A stretch of DNA of 53,218 nt. Source: Eubacteriales bacterium (GTDB lineage: Bacteria; Bacillota; Clostridia; Monoglobales; UMGS1388). How positions within the stretch are numbered: position 1 is the first letter of the stretch; every line of letters starts with the position of its first letter. Shown in pieces: positions 44,384-52,875 of the stretch. The stretch lies in contig JAQVYH010000005.1 in the NCBI GenBank assembly GCA_029004515.1, positions 1-53,218 of the forward strand, given 5' to 3'. The position numbers were made by a program, and so were the translations under genes. Below the pieces are notes generated by a model. That model made no database searches. It worked only from the letters and a program-made list of their open reading frames with translations, and had not been told where the DNA came from.

Positions 44384-47300
44384 ATGAAAAAAAGATTTAT
44401 TAGTATATTACTTATATTTTGTATATCCATATCACTGACGCCGATTATTGAGGTCTCGGCAGCAACTATGTATAGTTTAAGCGGCAATTCAATGTTATCT
44501 TATCGGGTTGTAGTTAAAACCAGTAACATTTCCAATGCAGGGACAGATGCATATCTTTATGCTGCATTGTCTTCTGCAACTAAGACTCCTGTTACTGATT
44601 CCGGCTATAATGACACTTATCATATTAGCTCAATGGAAAGTGGCGATAGATTTGAAAAGGGTGACACAGACACCTGTTCTTTGAGAGTTAAGGATGATTT
44701 GACGTTATCACCCATATATTTTCAACTGGCGTGGGTTAAAAATGGTCTCTCTGCCGGATGGCACTGTGAATGGGTTGAGGTGCAAATATTGAAAGGCGGT
44801 TCATTGACTGCAACCAGCGGAAAAATTCCGGTAAATAAGTGGTTTGATACAGCAGGTGCAAACTTTACCGCAGAAATAGCTTTGAAGAGAACGATTACTG
44901 GAATAGGTAATTTTGATAATGAGTATTTACAATTAACAGATGAAGACCATTACGGACAATGGACAGCAACATGGGACGGTATGGTAACCGACAACTTTCA
45001 TAAAGAAAGTTATAATACATATCAATATGTGGGTGAGCCTTGGTTTAATTGGGACGTAAATGACCCAAATCATGAGGTTTATCGTTACGCTTTATCGTGT
45101 AGATATAATGCGGTCACCATTGATAAAAGAGCATTATACGAGGAAATGAAATATAGAGGAATTCATTCACTGACGATTCCAATTAAGATAAACTTTAATG
45201 ATCCTTATACACAGGGGCAGCTGGAGTGGACAAAATACATATATGTAACAGGTGTGAGTGATGTATTCCTTGATTTGCTTTATCGTCCTTATGATCCCGA
45301 ACTATTAATCAAGCAAACAGATTCTCAGGAATATCCTGACGCTAATAATTATGGTTATCCTGTACAACCGACAGTTAGTATGTTCAAGCAAGATTCACAT
45401 CTAGCAGTGGCAGCTATGCGAAGAAATGAAGAAAAGCCCGTGGTAATAGCCATGGACGAGGAGTGTAATCCTATATCAGAAGTAACTCTAAACATTCCGG
45501 AGGACTATGATTTTTATTGGGGTACTATTCTAGGTGAAGACAATTATTATTATACTATGGTGGGATATGACAATCAGGTCGAAGACCCCAACAAAACTGT
45601 TATAAAAATATATAAAATTAAAACTGATGGGGAAGTTATAGGAACGGCTGAAATAAAAGGACGACCGGCAAATATAGGGGCAGATCAAAACATGTATGCC
45701 TCTATCCGTACTCCATTTACAAGCAGCACAGGTGCAATGAAATATATAAATGGAAAACTATATCTTCACATTAGCAAGCAAGGATTTGCGAGTGCAGGAG
45801 TTGTTCATCAAGCGAATATCAGTTATACGGTTGATACATCCACTATGTCGGCTTCATTTGGAATAGACGGACAAACAAGCTATGTTTCGCATAGCTTCAA
45901 CCAAAAGCTTATCTATGATAACAAAAAGGTTGTTACCATAGACCATGGCGACGCTTATCCTCGTGCACTCAGATTAAGTGTTTTTAATGGCAGTAATGTA
46001 ATAACTAAAGATATTTTTAATTTTACAGGTGATTTAGGCGTTAATCAGACATATCACAGAGTTACAGGTTTGGAGCAAAGTTCTTCTAAATATTTTGTTG
46101 TTGGAAAATCCTTCCCGCATAATGATAATGTTCCAGTTCCAGGGTATACCAACTTTAACGGCGACCAAAAGAAACTATCTTATCCTCAGACAGTTAATAT
46201 TTATCTGATAACGGTGGATAAAGAGACACTTGAATACACACATAGATGGATTACAACAAGCAATCCATCACTACCCGGATATTGGTCAGAACCCAGACTT
46301 GTGCCTGTTGGTGACGATAGATTTGTACTGCTTTATGGATATACTAAAGATTCTAGTAATATATATACTCAATATCAAATTGTTGAAGCAGACGGTAGGG
46401 TCTCTGAACCTATCAAGATAGGACCTATGTCATTTAAAACTCCAGTACAGCCGATTATAGTTGGAAACAGTCTATACTGGCTTAATGTTCAGACATTTGA
46501 AGCTTATTGTACCGGTGCTGAGACAGGGGTAAATGAACAACATCATAAAGCAACTTTTTCAAAGCTTGATATTACAAACATAAATAAACCGGCTCCTGTT
46601 CAAACAGCAGTTAATGTGAGTAATAATGGTGAGCAGTATGACTTGACCGTTGGAGCTACGTATTATTTTGATCTATCTGAGTATCTTAGAAAAGATAATG
46701 TCAATATGGTAAATGAGCTACCTGACAAGACTTTACATTATGTTCCGTTTACTTACGCGGGAACGGTAAATGCATATAACCTTACTAGAGATACGGAAAG
46801 AAATTTAGAGGCAACATTGAATGTGGCTCCAAGCGACAGAAGTTTATTTGTATCCGATTATAACATTTATAGGGATTTAACATGGAACAGTATCAATTCT
46901 TTTGCCCTAAAATCCCCCTATGACATTAAATACGGGATGCCATATAATAACAATTATACTTTGCGTATTCCAAGCGGTGGAGCAGTTATCACTACCGGTT
47001 ATGGATACACCGCCCCGAGTAGCAATGAGTGGGATGCGGTGATTTCCAAAGATTCATCAATTATTAAGAATTGGGATGGCATTTTCTCTTGGTGTCAAGA
47101 TCCTAATAGATATATTCCACTTTGGTTTACCGTGCGTGGATACGGTAGTCCTATACAATGGTCAATGGGTTGTAATAGCCACAACATTGACCTAGTGGGA
47201 CGATCTGTCGGATACAGACCTGTGTTGCAGGTGGATTCATCAAAGTTAACTGCACGTGATTCCTTAAAGGCTGTTACATTATATTTAACAAATGGCAGCT

Positions 47301-47803
47301 TTAAAGGTCAATCAGCCATTACAATTTTAAGTGCTGAAAGTACATATAAAGCACCGTCTGTTTTAGGTCTTACGGATTCAAGTGGAGCAACTGTCACTAC
47401 AACAAGGTCATTTAGTTGGAATACAAGTCCGGACGGGAGAGGTAAAAAATATCTTCCGGGAGCTACCGTACCAAGCAGTGTAACCGCTCTTTATGCGGAT
47501 TGGGGTACTACTATGCAGCAATTAAAAAGTGTTAGTATTGTTAATGATAAAATTACTAGTATAGATTATACAGCATTCCTATGGTCAAGAATGGTAGTTG
47601 CATTTTATACTGACAAACGGCTGATTCATACAGAATTATATAATCTTACTGGAAACAACAACATCGGGGAAATCGACATTCCTGCATCTGCAAATTCAAT
47701 CAAGGTTATGATGTGGCAATATAATATGGACGAAATGCTACCACTCGGCTCACCGATAAAATTAGTAAAAGAAAATGGGAATTGGTCTCAAGCTTCAAAT
47801 TAA
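44384..47803 (+). CDS. Large secreted multi-domain protein with PLAT domain
   Basis: An 1139-residue exported protein of unknown function. Domains in order: signal peptide (1-27); a PLAT/LH2-type beta-sandwich (about 38-150; YRVVVKTSNISNAGTDAYLY ... FEKGDTDTCSLRVKDD ... WHCEWVEVQI); a long central region (about 160-760) with repeated strand patterns such as VIKIYKIKTDGEVIG and LVPVGDDRFVLLYG, propeller-like; a DUF6273-like part (about 830-970; FTVRGYGSPIQWSMGCNSH, VGYRPVLQV); a short InlB/Flg_new-type repeat (NTSPDGRGKKYLPGATVPSS); and a C-terminal sandwich module (about 1045-1130; MVVAFYTDKRLIHT ... IKVMMWQYNMDEMLPL) shared with two other secreted proteins here. No LPXTG or SLH anchor is seen. 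AGAAGAGGAG precedes the ATG. Confidence 0.85.
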   Translation: MKKRFISILLIFCISISLTPIIEVSAATMYSLSGNSMLSYRVVVKTSNISNAGTDAYLYAALSSATKTPVTDSGYNDTYHISSMESGDRFEKGDTDTCSLRVKDDLTLSPIYFQLAWVKNGLSAGWHCEWVEVQILKGGSLTATSGKIPVNKWFDTAGANFTAEIALKRTITGIGNFDNEYLQLTDEDHYGQWTATWDGMVTDNFHKESYNTYQYVGEPWFNWDVNDPNHEVYRYALSCRYNAVTIDKRALYEEMKYRGIHSLTIPIKINFNDPYTQGQLEWTKYIYVTGVSDVFLDLLYRPYDPELLIKQTDSQEYPDANNYGYPVQPTVSMFKQDSHLAVAAMRRNEEKPVVIAMDEECNPISEVTLNIPEDYDFYWGTILGEDNYYYTMVGYDNQVEDPNKTVIKIYKIKTDGEVIGTAEIKGRPANIGADQNMYASIRTPFTSSTGAMKYINGKLYLHISKQGFASAGVVHQANISYTVDTSTMSASFGIDGQTSYVSHSFNQKLIYDNKKVVTIDHGDAYPRALRLSVFNGSNVITKDIFNFTGDLGVNQTYHRVTGLEQSSSKYFVVGKSFPHNDNVPVPGYTNFNGDQKKLSYPQTVNIYLITVDKETLEYTHRWITTSNPSLPGYWSEPRLVPVGDDRFVLLYGYTKDSSNIYTQYQIVEADGRVSEPIKIGPMSFKTPVQPIIVGNSLYWLNVQTFEAYCTGAETGVNEQHHKATFSKLDITNINKPAPVQTAVNVSNNGEQYDLTVGATYYFDLSEYLRKDNVNMVNELPDKTLHYVPFTYAGTVNAYNLTRDTERNLEATLNVAPSDRSLFVSDYNIYRDLTWNSINSFALKSPYDIKYGMPYNNNYTLRIPSGGAVITTGYGYTAPSSNEWDAVISKDSSIIKNWDGIFSWCQDPNRYIPLWFTVRGYGSPIQWSMGCNSHNIDLVGRSVGYRPVLQVDSSKLTARDSLKAVTLYLTNGSFKGQSAITILSAESTYKAPSVLGLTDSSGATVTTTRSFSWNTSPDGRGKKYLPGATVPSSVTALYADWGTTMQQLKSVSIVNDKITSIDYTAFLWSRMVVAFYTDKRLIHTELYNLTGNNNIGEIDIPASANSIKVMMWQYNMDEMLPLGSPIKLVKENGNWSQASN

Positions 47804-47846
47804 TGTATAGAAGTGCAATTCTATAATAAGAAATTGTGTTACTTTT

Positions 47847-47890
47847 ACAGACGGTTGTCATATTAATATCAATGGCAGCCGTCTGTTTCT
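47847..47890 (+). terminator. Terminator after the PLAT-domain protein gene
   Basis: A long stem: ACAGACGGTTGTCAT (47847-47861) pairs with ATGGCAGCCGTCTGT (47872-47886) over 15 positions including three G-T pairs. The T tract is short (TTTCTC). Confidence 0.7.
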
Positions 47891-47929
47891 CAATTTATAA
47901 TACGTAATTTGACAAATTATAAATAATGC

Positions 47930-47960
47930 TTGACAATTATATATTCTAATGCAATAATAT
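47930..47960 (+). promoter_or_regulatory. Promoter of the lysine-riboswitch transcript
   Basis: TTGACA (47930-47935) is followed at 17-19 bases by AATAAT/TAATAT (47953-47960). Confidence 0.55.
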
Positions 47961-48002
47961 ATGCTATAAGCTAATCCTTAAATAAAATGTGAATAATAAT
48001 TG

Positions 48003-48163
48003 GTAGAGGCGCGGCCTTTAAGAGTAGCAAGGCTTAATGATGGGAATCAGAGCTTTGCGAAAGGAAAAACCGCCGAAATGTATATGTCGCCCAAGGCATA
48101 TATGTTGGTACATATCAGAAAATGTTATGTACTGTCACTTCTGTGGAGAGCTATCGTGTTAAG
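48003..48163 (+). ncRNA. Lysine riboswitch (L-box)
   Basis: The aptamer pattern is present in order: AGAGGCGCGG near the start, AAGAGTAGC, GGGAATCAGAGCTTTGCGAA, GGAAAAACCGCCGAA, paired arms CATATATG, then TACTGTCACTTCTGTGGAGA and GCTATCGTGTT. This matches the L-box consensus (AGAGGNGCG, CGCCGAAG, GGAGNGCTATC). With lysine bound the following terminator is expected to form, so the amino-acid ABC transporter genes would be made only when lysine is scarce. Confidence 0.9.
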
Positions 48164-48197
48164 TATTTTTATGCTATTATTCGGTATAATATGATAA

Positions 48198-48237
48198 CCG
48201 CGAATGTTCTATGGGGTATTCGCGGCTTTGTTTTTTT
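48198..48237 (+). terminator. Riboswitch-controlled terminator
   Basis: CCGCGAAT (48198-48205) / ATTCGCGG (48218-48225) with a 12-base loop and CTTTGTTTTTTT, between the L-box and the transporter genes. Confidence 0.85.
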
Positions 48238-48294
48238 ACACAAGTTTTCACTAGTATATTTATAGGGCTAAGCAAAAACGAAAGGATGATAAAA

Positions 48295-49125
48295 ATGAAA
48301 AAAAATATTTCGCTAATTCTTACAGCCATTATGGTTCTTGCGTTTGCTTCCTGCGGAACTGACGTGAAGAAAGACACCACATCAGACAATGTTTTGAAGG
48401 TTGGTATGGAGTGTAACTATGCCCCATATAACTGGTCACAGACTGATGACTCAAATGGTGCTGTTCCTATCAAAAATGTAGCTAATATGTATACTAACGG
48501 CTATGATGTTCAAGTTGCAAAGAAAATTGCAGAATCTATGGGCAAGGAAATTGAAATCTATTCCTATGAATGGGACAGCCTTATCCCTGCTGTTCAGTCA
48601 GGAAAACTTGATATGATTATTGCGGGTATGAGCCCAACTGACGAACGTAAAGAAAAAATCGATTTTTCAGATCTTTACTATGTATCAAACCTTGTTGCAA
48701 TTACAAAAAATGATTCATTAAAGGGTGTTAAGTCAATAGCTGACCTTAGCGGAAAGAAGATTGCGGCACAGTCTGGAACATCACATCTCGATGCGCTTGA
48801 GGGCCAGACAAAAGCAGTTGTTTCAGAGCTTTCTGACTTCTCAACCATGCTTGTTGCTCTTGACGCAGGTACAATAGATGGATATATTGCTGAAGAACCT
48901 ACAGCAATGGCTGTTTGCACTGAAGGTTCATCGTATACTTATGTACCCTTTGTAAACAATGAAACCGGATTCACTATTCCTGTTGAAGATTCAAGTATAG
49001 CAGTTGGCGTTAAAAAGGGTTCAGAGCTTAAAGACAAGATCAACGGATATTTAAAAACATTTGATGAGGAAGCACAGCGCAACCTTATGATTGAAATGGT
49101 AGAAATAGCTCCTGTTGATGAATAA
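48295..49125 (+). CDS. Amino-acid ABC transporter, substrate-binding lipoprotein (probable lysine)
   Basis: A 276-residue lipoprotein: MKKNISLILTAIMVLAFASC has a lipobox with Cys20, then a spacer and a two-lobe family-3 binding domain (VLKVGMECNYAPYNWS; DMIIAGMSPTDERKEKIDFS; GKKIAAQSGTSHLDAL). The Arg of TDERKEKI binds the amino-acid carboxylate in relatives. The substrate is probably lysine because of the L-box; sequence alone does not show this. ATG 48295 has GAAAGGATG upstream; the open frame extends back to 48211 across the terminator and is not used. Confidence 0.88.
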   Translation: MKKNISLILTAIMVLAFASCGTDVKKDTTSDNVLKVGMECNYAPYNWSQTDDSNGAVPIKNVANMYTNGYDVQVAKKIAESMGKEIEIYSYEWDSLIPAVQSGKLDMIIAGMSPTDERKEKIDFSDLYYVSNLVAITKNDSLKGVKSIADLSGKKIAAQSGTSHLDALEGQTKAVVSELSDFSTMLVALDAGTIDGYIAEEPTAMAVCTEGSSYTYVPFVNNETGFTIPVEDSSIAVGVKKGSELKDKINGYLKTFDEEAQRNLMIEMVEIAPVDE

Positions 49126-49138
49126 ATACTCTCTTAAT

Positions 49139-49168
49139 AAATGCGGCGTAGACTTTTTGCCGCATTAT
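49139..49168 (+). terminator. Intercistronic hairpin between binding protein and permease
   Basis: AATGCGGC / GCCGCATT around GTAGACTTTTT. Such hairpins often protect or partly end the binding-protein transcript so that it is made in excess of the permease. Confidence 0.55.
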
Positions 49169-49182
49169 CAGAAAGGATTACA

Positions 49183-49956
49183 ATGAGTAGTTTTCTTAAA
49201 GATGCAGTAAATATATTTATTGAATATAAAGGCTTTTTCCTTCAAGGTATCGCATACACAATGCTGATTGCGTTGTCAGGTACGATAATAGGCCTTTTAA
49301 TCGGTCTTATCGCCGGTGTAATACGAACAATACCAATACCTAAAAGCCTCTTTTTGCGCGTAGTTTTGAAGGTGGTAAATTCAATAATCAGCGTTTATGT
49401 TGAGGTTTTTCGCGGAACACCTATGATGGTACAGTCCATGGTTATTTTCTGGGGCTATGCATTTATGAATGCCGGTCGTACCTTACCGCTCATTCCTGCC
49501 GGTATATTTATTGTATCAATCAATACCGGTGCTTATATGGCAGAGATTGTTCGCGGCGGAATCATTTCTATTGATGGAGGTCAGCTTGAAGGTTCATATT
49601 CAATTGGTATGAATCACTTTCAAGCAATGATTTTTGTGGTGATTCCTCAGGCTATTAGAAATATTCTCCCTGCAATCAGTAACGAGTTTGTAATTAATAT
49701 TAAGGATACATCTGTTTTAAATGTTATCGGCGTAACAGAGCTATTCTTCTTTACAGCAAAGATTTCCAAGATGAATTGGGCTATTTTTGAAACATACATC
49801 GTTGCTTGTGTAATTTATTTTGTTCTCACCTTCACAATAACAAGAATTCTCAGATATATTGAACAACGTCTTGATGGTCCTTCCAGCTATGCGATACATC
49901 AATCATCCACAATGCCGGATGGTAGCCTCGTTGTAAAAAGGGAGGATAGGTCATGA
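49183..49956 (+). CDS. Amino-acid ABC transporter permease
   Basis: A 257-residue HisM/GlnP-type inner-membrane protein with five segments. It begins [20 protein letters not shown]; the N-terminal family signature [13 protein letters not shown] and the cytosolic EAA-type loop [20 protein letters not shown], which touches the ATPase, are intact. The ATG at 49183 has GAAAGGA 5 bases upstream. It overlaps the ATPase gene by 4 bases (ATGA). Confidence 0.9.
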   Translation: MSSFLKDAVNIFIEYKGFFLQGIAYTMLIALSGTIIGLLIGLIAGVIRTIPIPKSLFLRVVLKVVNSIISVYVEVFRGTPMMVQSMVIFWGYAFMNAGRTLPLIPAGIFIVSINTGAYMAEIVRGGIISIDGGQLEGSYSIGMNHFQAMIFVVIPQAIRNILPAISNEFVINIKDTSVLNVIGVTELFFFTAKISKMNWAIFETYIVACVIYFVLTFTITRILRYIEQRLDGPSSYAIHQSSTMPDGSLVVKREDRS

Positions 49957-50687
49957 GCAAAATAATCACTATTAAAGGTATCAAGAAAAATTTCGGTGAG
50001 AATGAAGTTTTAAAGGATATCAATTTCTCAGTTAATACGGGTGATGTTACCTGTATTATCGGCGCTTCTGGTTCTGGTAAATCAACAATGCTTCGATGCA
50101 TCAATCTTTTAGAGGAACCGACTAGCGGAGAAATTATATATAACAACCAAAACATTCTTGAAACCAAACATATCCCTGCCTATCGTGCAAAGGTTGGTAT
50201 GGTGTTCCAGAACTTTAACTTGTTCGATAATATGACAGTCCTCAAGAACTGCATTCTTGGCCTTAGAAGAGTTGCAAAAATGGACAAGGAGACTGCAAAG
50301 CAAGAAGCAATGCTAAACCTCGAAAAGGTCGGTATGCTCCCTTATATCAATGCAAAGCCAAAACAGCTTTCGGGCGGTCAGAAGCAAAGGGTTGCAATCG
50401 CAAGGGCGCTTGCCATGAAGCCGGACGTTATACTTTTCGACGAGCCGACATCGGCGCTTGACCCTCAAATGGTTGGCGAGGTTTTGGAGGTTATAAGGCG
50501 TCTTGCAAATGAGGGACTGACAATGATAATAGTAACCCATGAAATGGCATTTGCAAGAGATGTCGCAAACCATGTTGTGTTTATGCATGATGGTGTTATT
50601 TGTGAAGAAGGTTCTCCAAAACAAATATTTGGGAATCCACAAAAGCCAGAAACAAAAGCGTTCTTATCAAGGTTCCTAAAGGGTTAG
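49953..50687 (+). CDS. Amino-acid ABC transporter ATPase (GlnQ-like)
   Basis: A 244-residue ATPase with Walker [10 protein letters not shown] (37-45), Q-loop [13 protein letters not shown], signature [15 protein letters not shown], Walker [14 protein letters not shown] and H-loop IIVTHEM, all canonical for the PAAT family (GlnQ/HisP). With the binding protein and permease it forms a full importer under the lysine riboswitch. Confidence 0.95.
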   Translation: MSKIITIKGIKKNFGENEVLKDINFSVNTGDVTCIIGASGSGKSTMLRCINLLEEPTSGEIIYNNQNILETKHIPAYRAKVGMVFQNFNLFDNMTVLKNCILGLRRVAKMDKETAKQEAMLNLEKVGMLPYINAKPKQLSGGQKQRVAIARALAMKPDVILFDEPTSALDPQMVGEVLEVIRRLANEGLTMIIVTHEMAFARDVANHVVFMHDGVICEEGSPKQIFGNPQKPETKAFLSRFLKG

Positions 50688-50760
50688 TCGACTGAGATGC
50701 TTGGTTTATACCATTTCGTATTTTATTGTTTTTGCGTGTTATAAGCATTCGCACTATATT

Positions 50761-50810
50761 ACCACTCTGTAATTGTTACAATCAACGTATCAGTCACAGA
50801 GTGGTTTTTT
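50761..50810 (+). terminator. Terminator of the ABC transporter operon
   Basis: ACCACTCTGT (50761-50770) and ACAGAGTGGT (50796-50805) form a 10-bp stem with a 25-base loop and TTTTTT. Confidence 0.75.
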
Positions 50811-51091
50811 ATATGCGAAAAGCAAGTAAAACAGATCTTTTCGGGGTTCTTGGTACAATGCAAATTTTGCGGGCATTTCTTTACTGCTCTATTTTCATTT
50901 CTGGTTTTTGTTTTGATTTGAGGTGGTGTATAGACCTCAATCCACTCTTTAGACCTTTTTTGAAATTGTAAAATTCAAATATAGTTATAGCCAGTAGATT
51001 TAAGATGCTTTTGTACCCATTACGTGGTACTGGAAAGGGAAATGCTACATCAATGATATATTGGCAATCGGTGCATCATTCTATAAAACAA
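50811..51091. other. Non-coding spacer before the copper-amine-oxidase-N protein gene
   Basis: No convincing gene. An open frame of 81 codons (50726-50971) crosses the terminator and has no ribosome site. Nothing else recognised. Confidence 0.5.
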
Positions 51092-51120
51092 TTGAAAATA
51101 ATTGTGCGGTATGATATACT
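51092..51120 (+). promoter_or_regulatory. Promoter of the copper-amine-oxidase-N protein gene
   Basis: TTGAAA (51092-51097), 17 bases, TATACT (51115-51120). Confidence 0.6.
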
Positions 51121-51184
51121 GTATAAAATTGGCAAATAGTATTTTTCATGAAGTGTACTACAATAAAACGATAGGAGAATACGG

Positions 51185-52498
51185 ATGAAAACAAAAAGAT
51201 TATTAAGCATATGGATGACCTTAGCAATAATAGTTAGCACTATAACGATCCCTGCAATGGCAAATGATAGCATTAAGGTTTTATTAAATGGAACAGAGCT
51301 GTCTTTTGATGTTCCGCCACAATTAATACAAGACAGGACAATGGTTCCGATGCGTAAAATATTTGAAGCACTGGGAGCAGATGTGGAATGGGATGGTGAA
51401 ACACAAAAAATTACAGCAATTCTAAATGATAAAGAAATTGCAATGCAAATTGACGATGACGGTATGTTCATTAAAACTCACGTTAATCTTCCTCTCGACG
51501 GTAGTCCAATACCACCAGGGAATGTAGTAAGAATAACATTAGATGTCCCTCCGCAGCTAGTAAACGACAGAACCCTCGTTCCGGTTCGTGCGGTAGCTGA
51601 AGGCTTGGATGCTGATGTCAAATGGGATGATGAAAGTCAAACAGTAATAATAACTAAAGTGGAAAATACGGTTTCTATGCCATCCCCTAAGTCGCCGGAT
51701 TCTCCAACGACTTATAATATTGGCAGCGATACTATTGAATCTTTAACTGCTGTGGTTGGTGCACGAAATTTCGAGAGTGTGAAAACCGAACCAAATCCGT
51801 CTGATGAAAATTCGACCATGTATTTCTATTCCTATAATGAAATTGAAAATCCAAAACAAGATGCTGAAAAGTATCGAGATTTTCTAGAAAAAAGTCCTAG
51901 AATCAAAATAGGTAATGTAGGTGAATATGCGAATGATGGTGAAGACGATACAATAGTAATTGCATTAGGTGGTTGGTTAGCTGGAACAGATACAAAGCTT
52001 CCTATATTGATTGCATATAGCGAAAAAGAAAAAACTGTACAAATTATAATTACTGTTGCAAGTTTGGAAAATATAAATAAAGAAACATCTTCAACCACAA
52101 ATACAAAGAGGGGTGGGAAGGATGCCTATGGTTATATAACTATTCCTTCCGATTGGGGAAATTTTATAGACGCAGGATTGGCACAAACGGGACTTGCTCA
52201 TGTTGGATTTATGAGTTTAGATGGTTTTATAATCAATTTAATTGATCACGGTCAAATTACACAATCCTTGGAGCAGGTAGTAAAGGTTTCGACATTGGGA
52301 AACCCTAAAAAAACAAAATTAGATGGATTTGAAGCATATCAACTTAGTAGTTACTATGATGCTGATGACATTTATGTATATGCTTGGTACTTCTTTGACA
52401 GTCAAAATAATATACGTTGTATTACTGCCGAAGGTCCGTCAGAAAGAATAGCAGAAGCAATTGAGATTGTTGAAAAAACCTTTTCTCTATCAAAATAA
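51185..52498 (+). CDS. Secreted protein with duplicated copper-amine-oxidase N-terminal domain
   Basis: A 437-residue exported protein. Residues 1-27 are a signal peptide. Two half repeats follow, each with the pattern DVPPQL-x-DRT-x-VP-x-R-x2-x-E-x-L-x-AD: DVPPQLIQDRTMVPMRKIFE (about 40-59) and DVPPQLVNDRTLVPVRAVAE (about 120-139). These form the copper-amine-oxidase-like N domain, common on surface proteins of Clostridia and having no catalytic role by itself. The C-terminal 250 residues (about 180-437, ending ERIAEAIEIVEKTFSLSK) were not recognised; they hold a strand-rich fold with a DAYGYITIPSDWGNF segment. A GGAGAA ribosome site precedes the ATG. Confidence 0.8.
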   Translation: MKTKRLLSIWMTLAIIVSTITIPAMANDSIKVLLNGTELSFDVPPQLIQDRTMVPMRKIFEALGADVEWDGETQKITAILNDKEIAMQIDDDGMFIKTHVNLPLDGSPIPPGNVVRITLDVPPQLVNDRTLVPVRAVAEGLDADVKWDDESQTVIITKVENTVSMPSPKSPDSPTTYNIGSDTIESLTAVVGARNFESVKTEPNPSDENSTMYFYSYNEIENPKQDAEKYRDFLEKSPRIKIGNVGEYANDGEDDTIVIALGGWLAGTDTKLPILIAYSEKEKTVQIIITVASLENINKETSSTTNTKRGGKDAYGYITIPSDWGNFIDAGLAQTGLAHVGFMSLDGFIINLIDHGQITQSLEQVVKVSTLGNPKKTKLDGFEAYQLSSYYDADDIYVYAWYFFDSQNNIRCITAEGPSERIAEAIEIVEKTFSLSK

Positions 52499-52690
52499 TA
52501 AGATGCAGTAAATTGCACAATTTTTTTAATATTATGATCTTATAATGGTTTTAAAAACTTCATATTCTTTGGATATAACACTAATACTATTTATCTAATA
52601 AATGCAAGTAATTAAGGCGTATTTGGGATATGCTATTTATTGTTTTTTTATCAGAAAAAATAAAAAAAGAAAAATTTTGTAACAAAATGC
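52499..52690. other. AT-rich spacer before glnN
   Basis: No gene. The perfect small palindrome ATTTTGTAACAAAAT (52674-52688) lies directly before the glnN -35 box and might be an operator. Confidence 0.35.
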
Positions 52691-52719
52691 TTGACAATCA
52701 AATAAAATAGTATTATAAT
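52691..52719 (+). promoter_or_regulatory. Consensus promoter of glnN
   Basis: TTGACA (52691-52696), 17 bases, TATAAT (52714-52719): a perfect match to the sigma-A consensus. Confidence 0.85.
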
Positions 52720-52725
52720 TCAATA

Positions 52726-52860
52726 CAATAATAGCGACAAGGAAGCCGCAGACCGATTAGGTCTGTGGCTTTTTGTTTTATATGAATTATTGAACAGCGA
52801 CAAGGGCGTCGTTATGGGAATGATCCTATATTGCCTCTGTCGCTTTTAATTTTATTCATA
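52726..52860 (+). promoter_or_regulatory. Structured leader of glnN with tandem hairpins
   Basis: Hairpin 1 (52743-52771): AAGCCGCAGACC / GGTCTGTGGCTT, loop GATTA, then TTTTTGTTTT, a good terminator. Hairpin 2 (52796-52844): AGCGACA / TGTCGCT with an inner stem ATGGGA/TCCTAT, then TTTTAATTTTATT. AGCGACAAGG occurs twice (52733 and 52796), so the 3' arm TGTCGCT could pair with either, which allows a switch. No known riboswitch consensus was matched. Confidence 0.6.
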
Positions 52861-52875
52861 AAGGAGAGTGTTACT

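Noticed and set aside
48000..48194. 64-codon open frame ahead of the ABC transporter
   Set aside because: It lies entirely in the lysine riboswitch, has no ribosome site, and its sequence is constrained by RNA structure.
50726..50971. 81-codon open frame after the ABC transporter
   Set aside because: It crosses a strong terminator, has no ribosome site and its composition is not protein-like.
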